Positions 27,666 to 37,270 are shown, counted from the first letter of the stretch. The stretch: 64,000 nucleotides of DNA from Polynucleobacter asymbioticus QLW-P1DMWA-1 (GCF_000016345.1 NC_009379.1:1612001-1676000), one strand, 5' to 3'. Notes: generated by a model not told the origin, from the letters alone. Program-made: numbers and translations.

Positions 27666-28442
27666 TCAAAGATAAGGTTTTAACCAACCCAAACCATCCT
27701 CTGTTTTACCTTTAGGGCGATATTCACAACCAATCCAGCCTTGATATCCCATCTCATCTAATAGCTTATAAATGTATTCGTAATTAATCTCGCCGTCATC
27801 TGGCTCATTTCTTTTGGGGACGCTAGCAATTTGAGTGTGCGCGATATCTTTAAAGTGCTTCTTAAATGTTTCCACAAGATCACCTTCCATAATTTGAGCG
27901 TGATAGAAATCCATCTGCACTTTAACGTTTGGCTCTCCGCACTCTTCTCGCAGCTCATGAGCCTGAGCTTGCGTACTCAGGAAATATCCGGGCATATCTC
28001 GAGTATTGATCGGCTCTAGCAATAAATTAAGCTGATGTTTAGCTAAGGCTTGAGCAGCATATTTCATACTGGCAAGATAGGTTTTGCGGTGAGCTGCCTT
28101 ATCTCCATCAGCCGGAACTATTCCTGCCATCATGTGAAGCTGCGGGGTGCCCAGTGCCAAAGCATATTCAATTGCCTTATCGACACCCTTACGAAACTCT
28201 TTTTCACGACCAGGTAGCGCTGCTATACCTCTTTCACCAGCAGCCCAATCTCCCGGAGGTAGATTGAAAAGGATATTCTGAAGATGGCTTTCTTCAAGCC
28301 ATTGCGCCACTTCTGCTGGCGAGTAGTCATAAGGAAATAAAAATTCGACAGCCTTAAAGCCTGCTTTAGCAGCGGCAGGAAATCGAGCTGGAAACTCGTG
28401 TTCATTGAACATCATTGATAAATTAGCGGCAAACTGAGGCAT
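27666..28442 (-). CDS. hyi: Hydroxypyruvate isomerase family protein
   Basis: A 258-aa TIM-barrel sugar-isomerase fold protein. It starts at ATG 28442, which has AAGGA 7 nt upstream and gives the standard N-terminus MPQFAANLSMMFNEHEF. Metal ligands are suggested by LLLEPINTRDMPGY, QMDFYHAQIMEGD and GCEYRPKGKTEDGLGW. It interconverts hydroxypyruvate and tartronate semialdehyde in glyoxylate metabolism, or acts on a related keto-sugar as OtnI does. No glyoxylate carboligase lies nearby. Confidence 0.85.
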   Translation of the reverse strand: MPQFAANLSMMFNEHEFPARFPAAAKAGFKAVEFLFPYDYSPAEVAQWLEESHLQNILFNLPPGDWAAGERGIAALPGREKEFRKGVDKAIEYALALGTPQLHMMAGIVPADGDKAAHRKTYLASMKYAAQALAKHQLNLLLEPINTRDMPGYFLSTQAQAHELREECGEPNVKVQMDFYHAQIMEGDLVETFKKHFKDIAHTQIASVPKRNEPDDGEINYEYIYKLLDEMGYQGWIGCEYRPKGKTEDGLGWLKPYL

Positions 28443-28635
28443 CTGGGTTTCCTTATTGCAATATGGAGAAGGGGCTATAAGCAAGTTCTAGTAGCATTGT
28501 ATGTAAATTCAAAGAGTAGCGTTTTCTAGGTCTTTTTTGCTCTCAAAATGTAGCCTAGCCTATACGTATAGCGTCTTAATCCTCATCCTATAATTAATGT
28601 TACTAAATTTCTCAAAAAAGCCCCGGATATAACTT

Positions 28636-29424
28636 ATGGAAAATTTCATCATTCAGGATTTTCAATTTATAGCAATCATGGTCGCCCTTGCAGCGTGTTC
28701 AGTATTTGCTATTACCTGGTTTCTAGAGAAATCTCCGCTGTCAAATTGGTTTAAAAATTCCGAAGGTATCGCAGTTTCATTTATTACCGTACCTGCATTT
28801 TTATTTGGGCTATCAATATCAACACTATCCTCATCAATCTGGGATAGCCATGTTTCTGCTAATTCAAGCCTCGTAAATGAATCTACTGCAGTAAGAACGC
28901 TAACAAGCATCGCCTCTACGCTACCGCCGCTTGATGGTAAAAGTCTCAATCTAGCTACAAAGAACTATGTAAGTACAGTGTTAAACAAAGAATGGCCAGC
29001 GATGAAAAGTGAAAATCCTATTGGGAAAACGGTAGCGCTTGCTGAGTTTGAGAATCTGAATAATGTAGCTAATACGATTGCTATGCAAATCAATCAGCGT
29101 AGCTCAATTGAAGGGCATCTTTTATCGACCATTGATATCCTGCGTCATGAGAGACTTCAAAGACTTTCTTTGGCATATGACTCTACCAATTTCTCGAGAT
29201 GGCCTTCTGTATTTGTTCTTTCATTCCTGTTGATGATGACGGTTGGATTGCTCCAGCTTAAAAGTCCAAGGGCAATGCGAATTACATTAATCATGGGGGC
29301 TCTTTGCATCAGCTCAACCATGCTTTTTCTCTATCTCAATATCTCCCCTTATCGCGGGATGAATCCTATTAATCCTCAATCGCTGGAAGAGTCACTCAAG
29401 CTCATTCCCATTTCAAACGATTAA
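28636..29424 (+). CDS. DUF4239-like membrane protein
   Basis: The 262-aa protein has two N-terminal membrane helices (about 10-30 and 45-65), a central soluble part, and two C-terminal helices (about 195-215 and 218-236). This is the bestrophin-like DUF4239 layout, with the family-typical NEWPAM-like segment LNKEWPAM. Function is unknown. It stands alone between the isomerase gene and the convergent pqi operon. Confidence 0.65.
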   Translation: MENFIIQDFQFIAIMVALAACSVFAITWFLEKSPLSNWFKNSEGIAVSFITVPAFLFGLSISTLSSSIWDSHVSANSSLVNESTAVRTLTSIASTLPPLDGKSLNLATKNYVSTVLNKEWPAMKSENPIGKTVALAEFENLNNVANTIAMQINQRSSIEGHLLSTIDILRHERLQRLSLAYDSTNFSRWPSVFVLSFLLMMTVGLLQLKSPRAMRITLIMGALCISSTMLFLYLNISPYRGMNPINPQSLEESLKLIPISND

Positions 29425-29437
29425 AGTCATAGCAAAA

Positions 29438-29456
29438 GAGGCCCGCTTGGGGCCTC
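29438..29456. terminator. GC-rich hairpin between convergent genes
   Basis: GAGGCCC and GGGCCTC form a 7-bp stem with a 5-nt loop just after the DUF4239-like gene. The following sequence, ATAAAAG, is weak as a T-tail on the plus strand; the minus-strand tail TTTTGC is slightly better. Confidence 0.5.
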
Positions 29457-29479
29457 ATAAAAGAATTAGGTCGACTCCC

Positions 29480-30109
29480 TTATGTAGGTGATCGACATTC
29501 GCTTTCACTGAATCGCCTAGCAATATCATCGCCCACCTTAGAAAAGGCGCGGCTTTGTGCGCTTAATAAGGCATCAAAACCGCTTCCAGAAACTGGTTCA
29601 CGCACCAAAGAACGACCCATAATTTCTTGTGGTACACACTTAGTTCGGGCGCTTTGAGCTTGATTTTTTATAACCGGTGCTGAAGGCTTAATAGTCCACA
29701 ATACATCCACTACAACATCGCCGTCTTGTACGCTCTCTAGATTTTGAACGTCAATCAATACTTGGTAGTCATATTGAGCTTGGGTACTTTGTGCAAAATT
29801 CCAAACATTAGGGGCGCCTAAATTACGGGCTATGTTTGATGAGATTACCCTACCTACATCTCCCTTAAGAGATCCTGCCCAGCGGTGATACTCATACACC
29901 TCTACTTCACTACCAGCAGCTTGAGTCACTAGCTGCGGACGATCCATGCGTGCAGGCACACTTACCGGACCAACCATGATGCGCATCTTATTGCTAACTG
30001 ATGTCATTACAGGAATGGGCTCAGCATTTAACTTGTAATAAGAGGTTTTAGGAGAGGTACAACCCCACAGCAATAAGGAAATCAATAGGGGACTGAAGAT
30101 CAATCTCAT
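29480..30109 (-). CDS. pqiC: PqiC-type outer-membrane lipoprotein (DUF330)
   Basis: A 209-aa lipoprotein with lipobox LLWGC (Cys17) and the ABC-type auxiliary lipoprotein pattern YYKLNAEP...VGPVSVPARMDRPQLV. It would form the outer-membrane part of the Pqi lipid-transport bridge. It overlaps the last base of pqiB, completing the split-pqiA, pqiB, pqiC operon. Confidence 0.87.
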   Translation of the reverse strand: MRLIFSPLLISLLLWGCTSPKTSYYKLNAEPIPVMTSVSNKMRIMVGPVSVPARMDRPQLVTQAAGSEVEVYEYHRWAGSLKGDVGRVISSNIARNLGAPNVWNFAQSTQAQYDYQVLIDVQNLESVQDGDVVVDVLWTIKPSAPVIKNQAQSARTKCVPQEIMGRSLVREPVSGSGFDALLSAQSRAFSKVGDDIARRFSESECRSPT

Positions 30110-31725
30110 TACTTAGACTCCTGTGTTGGCTTGCCATATATTATTGACTGAGGCTGTTGATCAAGCATATCCGTCAAAGTTTTTACAGAATTTGCAGCCT
30201 TAGTGATTTCACGCAAGGAATCACGCATATCGATTAGTAGCGGAGAATCTCCATCTGTCATCGTATTAACATTCTTCAACGTCTTATCGAACTGTGGAAT
30301 GATTTGATTGTCTAGTTTTTTGACTAGCTTATCTGTATTTTTAATCACGCTAGTCAGCGACTTTTCTACATCATCAAGCTCATTTGGTATAGCTGGTAAT
30401 TCCAGTGGGTTGCGAGATAAATCTAAAGTGTACTTAGGCGCATTAGGGAAAATATCGATACCAATATATTTCTGACCCGTTAAAAAACTACCCGTAAGCA
30501 ATTGTGCGCGCATTCCTTTTTTGATTAAGGCTTGTAAGCGCTCTATTTCATTAGTTGGGGGTGGTAATATCTTGCCAGTTTTAATAGAGCGAACTTGCAA
30601 GCGATCAGGGTAAAGGAAGATTTCTACCGGCTGAATGATTTCAAGAGTTTTTGGATCCATTGCAGTTTCGATATTTACTACCTCACCGAAGTTCATACCC
30701 CGGAACTCAACTGGGGCTCCTACAGACAGGCCACGAACTGAACTCTTAAAGTTAATGACAAAACGTTGAGAGCGCAGATCAGGCTGCTTCATAGCGATAA
30801 GGCGAGTATCGAATAAGGTAAATACAGTATCTGCCTTAGCGCGATCAGATAAAAGATTGCCCTCCTTGGGCAGCCCAGAGGAATCAGACTGCTTGTCATC
30901 TCCAGCAATAAGATTCTGAGGATCTGTGTGGCGTTGCGGGGCCTCAAATGCTATGCCACCAGCAATAACTGCAATCAAAGACTCGGTTTGTAATTGCACA
31001 CCGGATGCATTAACTGTGACATCAATGCCACTAGCATTCCAAAAGCGAGTGTTGTTGATAACGTATTGATCATAGGGCGCATTAATAAAGATTTTGATAG
31101 AGACACTCTTGCCATCTTTATCCAAATCATTAGCAATCACCTGACCAACGGAGATGCGTCGGAAATATACTGGCGTGCCAACATTATGGGATCCTAAGGT
31201 AGGCGCTCGCAAGATAAACTCTCTACCTGGGCTATCTCCTGTGAGAATCGGGGGCACCTCAAGAGCGACGAAATGCTCACGAGTAGCCTCTGACTTCCCT
31301 AAATCAGCCGCAATAAATGGTCCATCTAATAAAGTACTTAATCCCGAAACACCATTAGCGCTAATACGTGGACGAACAATCCAGAACCGCGTATCTTCTT
31401 TGGCAAAATCAGCCGCACCTTGATCCAGTTGAATCTTTGCAATGACTTGTTGATGGTCTTCTGACAATTCCACAGTCTTCACTAATCCAATATTGACATC
31501 TTTGAATTTCACGAAGGTTTTACCGGCGGTAATGCCGTCACCCGTCTTAAATGCAACAGTAATGGTGGGGCCATGATCAACCACAGCCTTGTACATGAGA
31601 CTAAGACCCACTACTACAGCAATAATTGGAATAATCCAAATAATTTGAGGCGCCCAACGTCTGCTACCGTGCGCAATAGCAGAAGGCAAATTAGGAAGCT
31701 CAGGCCCTTGATTTGTGTCAGACAT
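30109..31725 (-). CDS. pqiB: PqiB-type MCE (MlaD) protein
   Basis: The 538-aa protein has an N-terminal membrane helix (IIWIIPIIAVVVGLSLMYKA) and three MCE domains, each with a G-x-x-V-x-F/Y-R-like segment (TFVKFKDVNIGLV, VYFRRISVGQV, VEFRGMNFGEV). PqiB hexamers form a periplasm-spanning lipid conduit. I start at ATG 31725, with GAGGA 5 nt upstream; it overlaps the end of the preceding pqiA-like gene by 8 bp. Confidence 0.88.
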   Translation of the reverse strand: MSDTNQGPELPNLPSAIAHGSRRWAPQIIWIIPIIAVVVGLSLMYKAVVDHGPTITVAFKTGDGITAGKTFVKFKDVNIGLVKTVELSEDHQQVIAKIQLDQGAADFAKEDTRFWIVRPRISANGVSGLSTLLDGPFIAADLGKSEATREHFVALEVPPILTGDSPGREFILRAPTLGSHNVGTPVYFRRISVGQVIANDLDKDGKSVSIKIFINAPYDQYVINNTRFWNASGIDVTVNASGVQLQTESLIAVIAGGIAFEAPQRHTDPQNLIAGDDKQSDSSGLPKEGNLLSDRAKADTVFTLFDTRLIAMKQPDLRSQRFVINFKSSVRGLSVGAPVEFRGMNFGEVVNIETAMDPKTLEIIQPVEIFLYPDRLQVRSIKTGKILPPPTNEIERLQALIKKGMRAQLLTGSFLTGQKYIGIDIFPNAPKYTLDLSRNPLELPAIPNELDDVEKSLTSVIKNTDKLVKKLDNQIIPQFDKTLKNVNTMTDGDSPLLIDMRDSLREITKAANSVKTLTDMLDQQPQSIIYGKPTQESK

Positions 31726-32368
31726 GCAATTCCTCAGCAATCATCTCGTTATTATTTGAAAGGCCCGCGGCATCCCATATTATCCGGGGGTCAAAACTCT
31801 TTGCAGCAAAAATTGTCAGGACTACTACTGTTGCAAAAGCAATTGCACCACCACCCGCCCGAATCGACATTAAGTTACCAAATTGTACGAGCGCAGTAAG
31901 CATAGTAGCAACATAGACATCAATCATCGACCAGCGCCCGATTGCCTCCACCATACGATAGAGTTTCGCACGCATTCTAGGTTTCCAGGTCGAGCGTAAT
32001 TGCACTGAAATCAAGAGGAAAGTTAAAGAAAATAACTTGGCGAATGGGATGATGATACTGGCGCAAAATAGGATGATAGCTAGCACCTGTGAGTCTGAAG
32101 TCCACAAATACACCACCCCGCCAAAAATCGTATCTTTTTCGGTGCCAAAGAGAGAGCCAGTAGCCATTACTGGCATCAAATTGGCTGGAATAATCAATAC
32201 ATAGGCTGCGATGACTAATGCCCAGGTGCGGGTAATGCTATCGGGCTTACGTATATGCATATCAGCGCCACAGCGTGCACACTCCATATGTGGACCCTCG
32301 GGAGCTTCCCGTTGAGCAAGGCCACAAGTATCACACCCTATTATTCCGCGAGAGGCGCCGGTTATCAT
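31718..32368 (-). CDS. pqiA: PqiA family protein, second half
   Basis: A 216-aa PqiA domain: an N-terminal zinc-ribbon-like CDTCGLAQ...CARCGADM followed by four hydrophobic helices. E. coli PqiA has two such units in one chain; here each unit is a separate gene. The start at 32368 overlaps the previous stop by 4 bp (ATGA). The pair should form the inner-membrane part of the Pqi lipid transporter. Confidence 0.85.
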   Translation of the reverse strand: MITGASRGIIGCDTCGLAQREAPEGPHMECARCGADMHIRKPDSITRTWALVIAAYVLIIPANLMPVMATGSLFGTEKDTIFGGVVYLWTSDSQVLAIILFCASIIIPFAKLFSLTFLLISVQLRSTWKPRMRAKLYRMVEAIGRWSMIDVYVATMLTALVQFGNLMSIRAGGGAIAFATVVVLTIFAAKSFDPRIIWDAAGLSNNNEMIAEELHV

Positions 32369-32991
32369 ATTTTTCCTTGCGAAGCTTTGACAATTTCGAT
32401 CTGCTTCCAAAAACTATGCGGATCAAAATTAGCTGCAGCAGCAGTCACCGTAAACATGAGGAACACAAAAGATCCTAAAGCTATATCTGGGACCACTGAT
32501 GCAAATGCATTGAGCTTAGTAATCGTCACTAGCAAGCCCAACATAAATACTTCAATCATTGACCAAGGCTTTACAAAATGCACTAATCGAAACGCATATG
32601 AAAATCCCGGGGGTAAGCGTCCTAAACTTAAGGGAAATAACAAATAAATTAAAGCGAGAATTTCAAGTGCTGGCATTAGAAATGTAGTAGCAAATACTAA
32701 GGCGGCAATGCTTGGAATTCCATCGTGAACCAACCGATATGGTGCATCCAACAATGTAGTGGAATTGCTCAGCCCATTCGAATCAATAGTAACGATGGGG
32801 AAATAATTCGATACTAGAAACAATGCGGCGCCTGTGAGCGAGAACATTAAACTCAGTCGTAAGCCATTAGGTTTATTGCGGTACAAAATATTGCCGCAGC
32901 GAGAACATGCGGCCTTGCCTCCTGGCTCTAGCGGAATTTCATCCAACAATAGATCACATTGATCACATACTAAGATTTCATTGAATCCCAT
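32365..32991 (-). CDS. pqiA: PqiA family protein, first half
   Basis: A 208-aa PqiA unit with zinc-ribbon CDQCDLLL...CSRCGNIL and four hydrophobic helices. ATG 32991 is preferred over an upstream TTG (33006); GGA lies about 10 nt before it. First gene of the four-gene pqi operon. Having both units as separate, translationally coupled genes is a known variant of the fused PqiA. Confidence 0.85.
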   Translation of the reverse strand: MGFNEILVCDQCDLLLDEIPLEPGGKAACSRCGNILYRNKPNGLRLSLMFSLTGAALFLVSNYFPIVTIDSNGLSNSTTLLDAPYRLVHDGIPSIAALVFATTFLMPALEILALIYLLFPLSLGRLPPGFSYAFRLVHFVKPWSMIEVFMLGLLVTITKLNAFASVVPDIALGSFVFLMFTVTAAAANFDPHSFWKQIEIVKASQGKI

Positions 32992-33176
32992 GCTATGTAT
33001 ATCCAAACAATAAATTGGTAGGCCAATATTTATTCATGATTTATTTTAGTTCAGAAGACCATAAAATGGGCATCTCCAGATCCATAAGGGAAAGCCATAA
33101 GTCACCCTGCTATGTAGCGAAATTGTAATAAATCGTGAAATCCAGAAATTATGCCGATTTGTATCATCCAAAATTA

Positions 33177-33200
33177 AAAAACCACCCGTAGGTGGTTTTT
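33177..33200 (-). terminator. Terminator of the small lipoprotein gene
   Basis: A 10-bp stem (AAAAACCACC / GGTGGTTTTT) with loop CGTA lies 23 bp after the stop of the minus-strand lipoprotein gene. Base runs on both sides make it potentially bidirectional. The rest of 33007-33222 shows nothing recognisable beyond the pqi promoter region. Confidence 0.85.
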
Positions 33201-33222
33201 CTTTTAGCGCTAATAAAACTTC

Positions 33223-33636
33223 TTACTTCTTGCCAATCAAATCCAAGAACTGGACGTGTTCGTTGATATTCAGGAAGAATGTAGTTGGATCATAAGTCTT
33301 GACACCATTTGTGGTGAACAAAATCATATAAGATTTAATGCCTGTCAAATTACCAGAGTTGTCTTTAGCATTGATATCGCAAACAACCATCCAACCAAAG
33401 TCAGCTGGTTTATCTGCATTTTGTCTTGCCCATGCTTTACGTGGAGGGGCACATTCTTTTTGCGCAGAATCAGGATTCATAATTTTGGCCTTCATGAATG
33501 CGGCCACTTCTTTATCAATCTCAGCTTGTTTTGGCTGAGCTGGGAATTGTGCTTGTTGTACTTCTTGTTGTGTCACTGGCGCTGTACAAGCAACCAAAGA
33601 AAATACAGCAAAAAGACTTAATAATTTAGTTTTCAT
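33223..33636 (-). CDS. Putative lipoprotein, unknown function
   Basis: A 137-aa protein with a lipoprotein signal peptide (lipobox LVAC, Cys17), a short Gln/Pro-rich linker, then a globular part. The globular part contains AFMKAKIMNPDSAQKECAPPRKAW and GWMVVCDINAKDNSGNLTGIKSY, so a Cys pair may form a disulfide. It has its own terminator and no operon partners. I do not recognise a named family. Confidence 0.75.
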   Translation of the reverse strand: MKTKLLSLFAVFSLVACTAPVTQQEVQQAQFPAQPKQAEIDKEVAAFMKAKIMNPDSAQKECAPPRKAWARQNADKPADFGWMVVCDINAKDNSGNLTGIKSYMILFTTNGVKTYDPTTFFLNINEHVQFLDLIGKK

Positions 33637-33852
33637 AATTTCTCTTTCCTTAGAACAGCAAATATTATATTGGATTTAGTCGCTCGCTTAATAGAGCCCA
33701 AAACGAGGAAACCAGAAACCTTAAAGCAGAAATAAGACTCAAATAGCACCCTCCGATTTTTATCTTTAATTTATTTTAGGGCGGTGCCGCTATCTATTTA
33801 TAAAAGAACATTAAGCCACATAGCTAAAACACTCTTTCTAACTTTTTTAGCT

Positions 33853-35349
33853 TCAGGATTTATTTTTAGCGCTATTGCGTAGAATGCTTTTTGGAACCAT
33901 ACAGGAAACCTCATAAATCCCCTGCTGAGGACGCCCGATGCGGCAATCCATAACAAATGTTGCTAATCGATATGCTCGATCCTCAGTAATAGAAAGATTC
34001 TGGGACATTTTTACTATCGATTGCATGGAGGCAGACTTCATTGCAGCCATTAAATCAGATGGATCGCTTGCATATGAAACCCAAAATTGAGCGCTGTCTT
34101 CTTTTGGAATATCAGCAGATTTTTGTGTATTGATATTTTTAGGAATAATGCAGTAAGTGCCAAGCACTTCATTCACTACTTCTGAAATCGGGCAATTCCA
34201 ATTATTTAGCATGATGGCTTCTGCTTCAGGCTTTGTTACCTTGCGAGAGCTTTGAATAAATCGAACAGTTTCTTCTTTTAGATTACTCAGCGCTTGATTC
34301 AGATTCAAATCATAGCCAATAGTTATCCATGCATTAGGAGTTTCGACGATAGGCCAAACCCCAAACTCTGGACGATCCTCTTTTTTAATTAAAGTTACCG
34401 TTACGTTCAATTCAGAAAAGGCTGTTTCAAGAGCATCTAAGTCAACCTCACCATTTCCTTGAGCGGCATGCGAATCGCCTGTCCAGATATAAGCACCATC
34501 AACAAAAACTGGCAGGTAGGTAGTTGAGCCTACCGTCATCTCGCGCAAATCCAAATTGCCACCGTATGCCCCCGGTTGTTTGGAGTCACAACCAATAGTT
34601 CCCCCTAATGAACCAGACATCTTCACGCACCAACCGGAATGTTGCGGGGATGGTGGATTTTTTTCATTAAATGAAGTGATAGTGGTGTATGGAAGCAATT
34701 GCTCTTCCTTCGATCTTGCTACTGCCAATATTCCAGGAAATGGAGATAGTGGCACAACGATATTGGATTCGAATTGCATTTCCATCTTCTCGTTATCGAG
34801 ATAGTAGGTATCTACCTTTGGTGGAAACTGATCATAAAAAAGGCCAGCCTTAGCAGCACTATTATTTGTTGCATAACTTCGCATGCGAATTTTATTAATA
34901 TGCACAGCGACAACATCACCCTTTTTTGCCCCCTCAACAAAAATGGGGCCTGTTAAGGTATGCGGACCGCGACCAGGAAACATTGGGTCATTATTGATTG
35001 AGTCAATTTGTGCCTCAGTAATTCCAGGGGCAACTTGTCCACCACCCGCTGGGAGAGTTTCAATCATGACTGTGTCGCCAGATTTAATTGATAAAGCTGG
35101 AGGTGCACCAGCGTCGAAATATCCCCAGTTGGTTGTTGAGGGTATCGCCGGCAAAATATAGGTATTGTTTTTGCTATTAGATAGCTGCCTGACAAGCATA
35201 TTTGCCTGATCAGGAGGCCCTTGAATAAAAACAGGGGCTGGAGTAATGGGCTGATAAGGTCTGGAATACCCATCATCTGGAAAGGCGTGGGTAATAGGAC
35301 TAGCCAAAATAATGAGGCCCCCTAATAAAGCCAGCTTTGGATATTTCAT
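33853..35349 (-). CDS. Exported acetamidase/formamidase family protein
   Basis: Starting at ATG 35349 (MKYPKLALLG), the 498-aa protein has a clear Sec signal peptide ending SPITHA. The core carries acetamidase/formamidase motifs: PGAYGGNLDLREM, GDSHAAQGNGEVD and a metal-binding GPHTLTGPIFVEGA. These enzymes hydrolyse short amides, releasing ammonia, and are usually cytoplasmic and about 310-410 aa long. Here the protein is exported and has about 100 extra C-terminal residues with several cysteines. It ends a minus-strand group with the cupin gene 38 bp upstream. Confidence 0.82.
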   Translation of the reverse strand: MKYPKLALLGGLIILASPITHAFPDDGYSRPYQPITPAPVFIQGPPDQANMLVRQLSNSKNNTYILPAIPSTTNWGYFDAGAPPALSIKSGDTVMIETLPAGGGQVAPGITEAQIDSINNDPMFPGRGPHTLTGPIFVEGAKKGDVVAVHINKIRMRSYATNNSAAKAGLFYDQFPPKVDTYYLDNEKMEMQFESNIVVPLSPFPGILAVARSKEEQLLPYTTITSFNEKNPPSPQHSGWCVKMSGSLGGTIGCDSKQPGAYGGNLDLREMTVGSTTYLPVFVDGAYIWTGDSHAAQGNGEVDLDALETAFSELNVTVTLIKKEDRPEFGVWPIVETPNAWITIGYDLNLNQALSNLKEETVRFIQSSRKVTKPEAEAIMLNNWNCPISEVVNEVLGTYCIIPKNINTQKSADIPKEDSAQFWVSYASDPSDLMAAMKSASMQSIVKMSQNLSITEDRAYRLATFVMDCRIGRPQQGIYEVSCMVPKSILRNSAKNKS

Positions 35350-35387
35350 TAGTGACCGCCCAAACGATTGGTTAATGTAAAACAATA

Positions 35388-36050
35388 CTAGTCTAGTAAA
35401 TGCCCAGTCTTCACAAAAATTGTGCAGCCCTCTTTACTAAAAGGCTGATGTAGGCTCATATGAGGACTTCTAATCCATGAGCCAGCCGGGTAGCGACCGT
35501 GTTCATCCTCAAAAACACCATCCACCACAAAAATTTCTTCGCCACCGTAATGCTTGTGAGGATTGAAATAGGTTTGAGGCGCCCATCGAACTAAAGTCGA
35601 CCCGCTTCCTTGCTGCATGAGTGGCATGACATTTAAACCTGGCACCATTCCTTGATACCAGGGGGCTGTTTTTGTATTGAGCACCTCTCGCTCGACCTGA
35701 TCTAGACCAAGATGTCGGAGCTTTACAAAAAGAGTGCATCCATCTTTACTAAAAGGCGCATGTGCCGATCCTGGTGGATTCATGATGTATGTGCCAGCCG
35801 GGTAGTCACCAGTTTCATCACTAAATACCCCATCCAAAACTAATATCTCTTCACCAAATTCATGGGCATGCATTGGAAATTGAGAGCCCGGTTTATAGCA
35901 GACGATAGAAGTAGCCTTTGCTACCTCATCACCGGTACGCTCCAGCATGCGTCTTTCAATACCCAATTCAGGACTCGGAATCCAAGGTAAGTCATGATGA
36001 TTAACCACGACCTTTTTGCTGTAATCTGAATTGATATTCATGTGTTGCAT
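35388..36050 (-). CDS. Double-cupin protein, ChrR-like
   Basis: A 220-aa protein with two cupin repeats. The first has HAHEFGEEILVLDGVFSDE and the second HKHYGGEEIFVVDGVFEDE, each followed by a PAGT/PAGS-type turn and a histidine (SAHAPF, SLHQPF). This is the ChrR-type cupin without the N-terminal anti-sigma zinc domain. It probably binds a metal and either modifies or senses a small molecule. It precedes the exported amidase gene on the same strand with a 38-bp gap. Confidence 0.8.
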   Translation of the reverse strand: MQHMNINSDYSKKVVVNHHDLPWIPSPELGIERRMLERTGDEVAKATSIVCYKPGSQFPMHAHEFGEEILVLDGVFSDETGDYPAGTYIMNPPGSAHAPFSKDGCTLFVKLRHLGLDQVEREVLNTKTAPWYQGMVPGLNVMPLMQQGSGSTLVRWAPQTYFNPHKHYGGEEIFVVDGVFEDEHGRYPAGSWIRSPHMSLHQPFSKEGCTIFVKTGHLLD

Positions 36051-36110
36051 TTTAAATTAGTAAATATAGACCTAAGAATAGCAAGTAAATTGAATTTACG
36101 CTCAAAAGAA

Positions 36111-36130
36111 AAACCCGCCTGAGCGGGTTT
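36111..36130. terminator. Terminator hairpin after the Ntn-hydrolase gene
   Basis: AAACCCGC / GCGGGTTT (8 bp) with loop CTGA, followed on the plus strand by CTTT and preceded by an A-rich stretch. It lies between the Ntn-hydrolase stop and the cupin start. Confidence 0.8.
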
Positions 36131-36160
36131 CTTTAATACCGTCTAAGTCAATTCAGAAGA

Positions 36161-37270
36161 CTAGTTCACTGGAATCATTATTTTTGGTTGATTCAGTTTT
36201 GTATACCTAATCTCTTTAGCATTCATGTCCATTTTCTTTAGATCAAATGTATAGATGTTGTTGTTCTCATACATCTTGACGTTATAGGTCATGTCTTTGT
36301 TATTTGCTACGACGCTCCACTCGGTTACTTCATAGCCGCCTAAACCACCACCATAAGGATTGCTGGCTGGCAAAGTTACTGAGCCTGGAGGAATATCAAA
36401 GCTACCTAAGATATGCCATGCCGCATCGCCCATTTGAGCAGTTGTAAAGGTCTTAGGCACTGAATCAGATAAGAAGAGCGCACGAATAAAGCGGCTTGGA
36501 CTTAGGAAATCGCCAGGAAGGCCATGTAAGCCACTACCAGAACTAGGCGCCGCAAATGTAGCACCATTAATGACTAGTGGTGGCTTTTCTACCTTAGAAA
36601 GATTTGAGTAATTACCAATATTTTTCAACTGATCACCAATTGGAGGATCATTAGTCATCACAGTGACAGGATTATCCGTAATCACTAATTGTCCATTGAG
36701 ATATTCCACCACGATACTTTTCCCATTGGAATCATGGAAAGTGTAATGTGCCGCAGGTACCTGATTGTTATAGACCGCAAGTCTCGCGCCATTTACTTTA
36801 ATACTGCGTAAACCAACTTTAATTTCTTCGACAGTAGAAAAATTACTCAGCACATAAGTAAGAACCTGACTGGCATTAATGCTACTAGACGATTCTGCTT
36901 GAGTAACTACAGGGAAAGAGGCGCTAATAGGAAAATTCAGAATTCCGCCAGTCAATCCCTTTTCATTAATGCCATCAAAGAACTCGGGAAGACCAAGTCC
37001 ATTCATTCCAGCAACTGCATACTTAGTGATCCAACTTTGCCCAGTACCGTAGTTGCCATCAATACCGACCCCCTTGAGCTCGTAAGCTCTTGGAATGGTC
37101 ATTAATTGTGATTGCAAGGGAATACCAAATTCCATGGTGCGTCCATAAACAGAACCGCCATCACTACCTTTTAATAAGAAACTAGTACAGGCATTACTCA
37201 CCATTGGAGCAAAAGCCAAGGTAGCTGAAACTGAAGCAGCTACCATCTTTTTAATTATTTTTTGTTTCAC
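36161..37270 (-). CDS. Linear amide C-N hydrolase, choloylglycine hydrolase/penicillin V acylase family
   Basis: I choose GTG 37270, with GGAG 6 nt upstream, giving 369 aa. This also yields a normal signal peptide that ends directly before the nucleophile cysteine (SNA|CTSF, Cys28), which becomes the N-terminal nucleophile after cleavage. Later motifs VYGRTMEF, GMNGLGLPEFFDGINEKGL and VMTNDPP are typical of the family. Gram-negative members may cleave bile-acid amides, penicillin V or acyl-homoserine lactones; the substrate here is unknown. Longer starts (TTG 37294, ATG 37282) are less likely. Confidence 0.85.
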   Translation of the reverse strand: MKQKIIKKMVAASVSATLAFAPMVSNACTSFLLKGSDGGSVYGRTMEFGIPLQSQLMTIPRAYELKGVGIDGNYGTGQSWITKYAVAGMNGLGLPEFFDGINEKGLTGGILNFPISASFPVVTQAESSSSINASQVLTYVLSNFSTVEEIKVGLRSIKVNGARLAVYNNQVPAAHYTFHDSNGKSIVVEYLNGQLVITDNPVTVMTNDPPIGDQLKNIGNYSNLSKVEKPPLVINGATFAAPSSGSGLHGLPGDFLSPSRFIRALFLSDSVPKTFTTAQMGDAAWHILGSFDIPPGSVTLPASNPYGGGLGGYEVTEWSVVANNKDMTYNVKMYENNNIYTFDLKKMDMNAKEIRYTKLNQPKIMIPVN

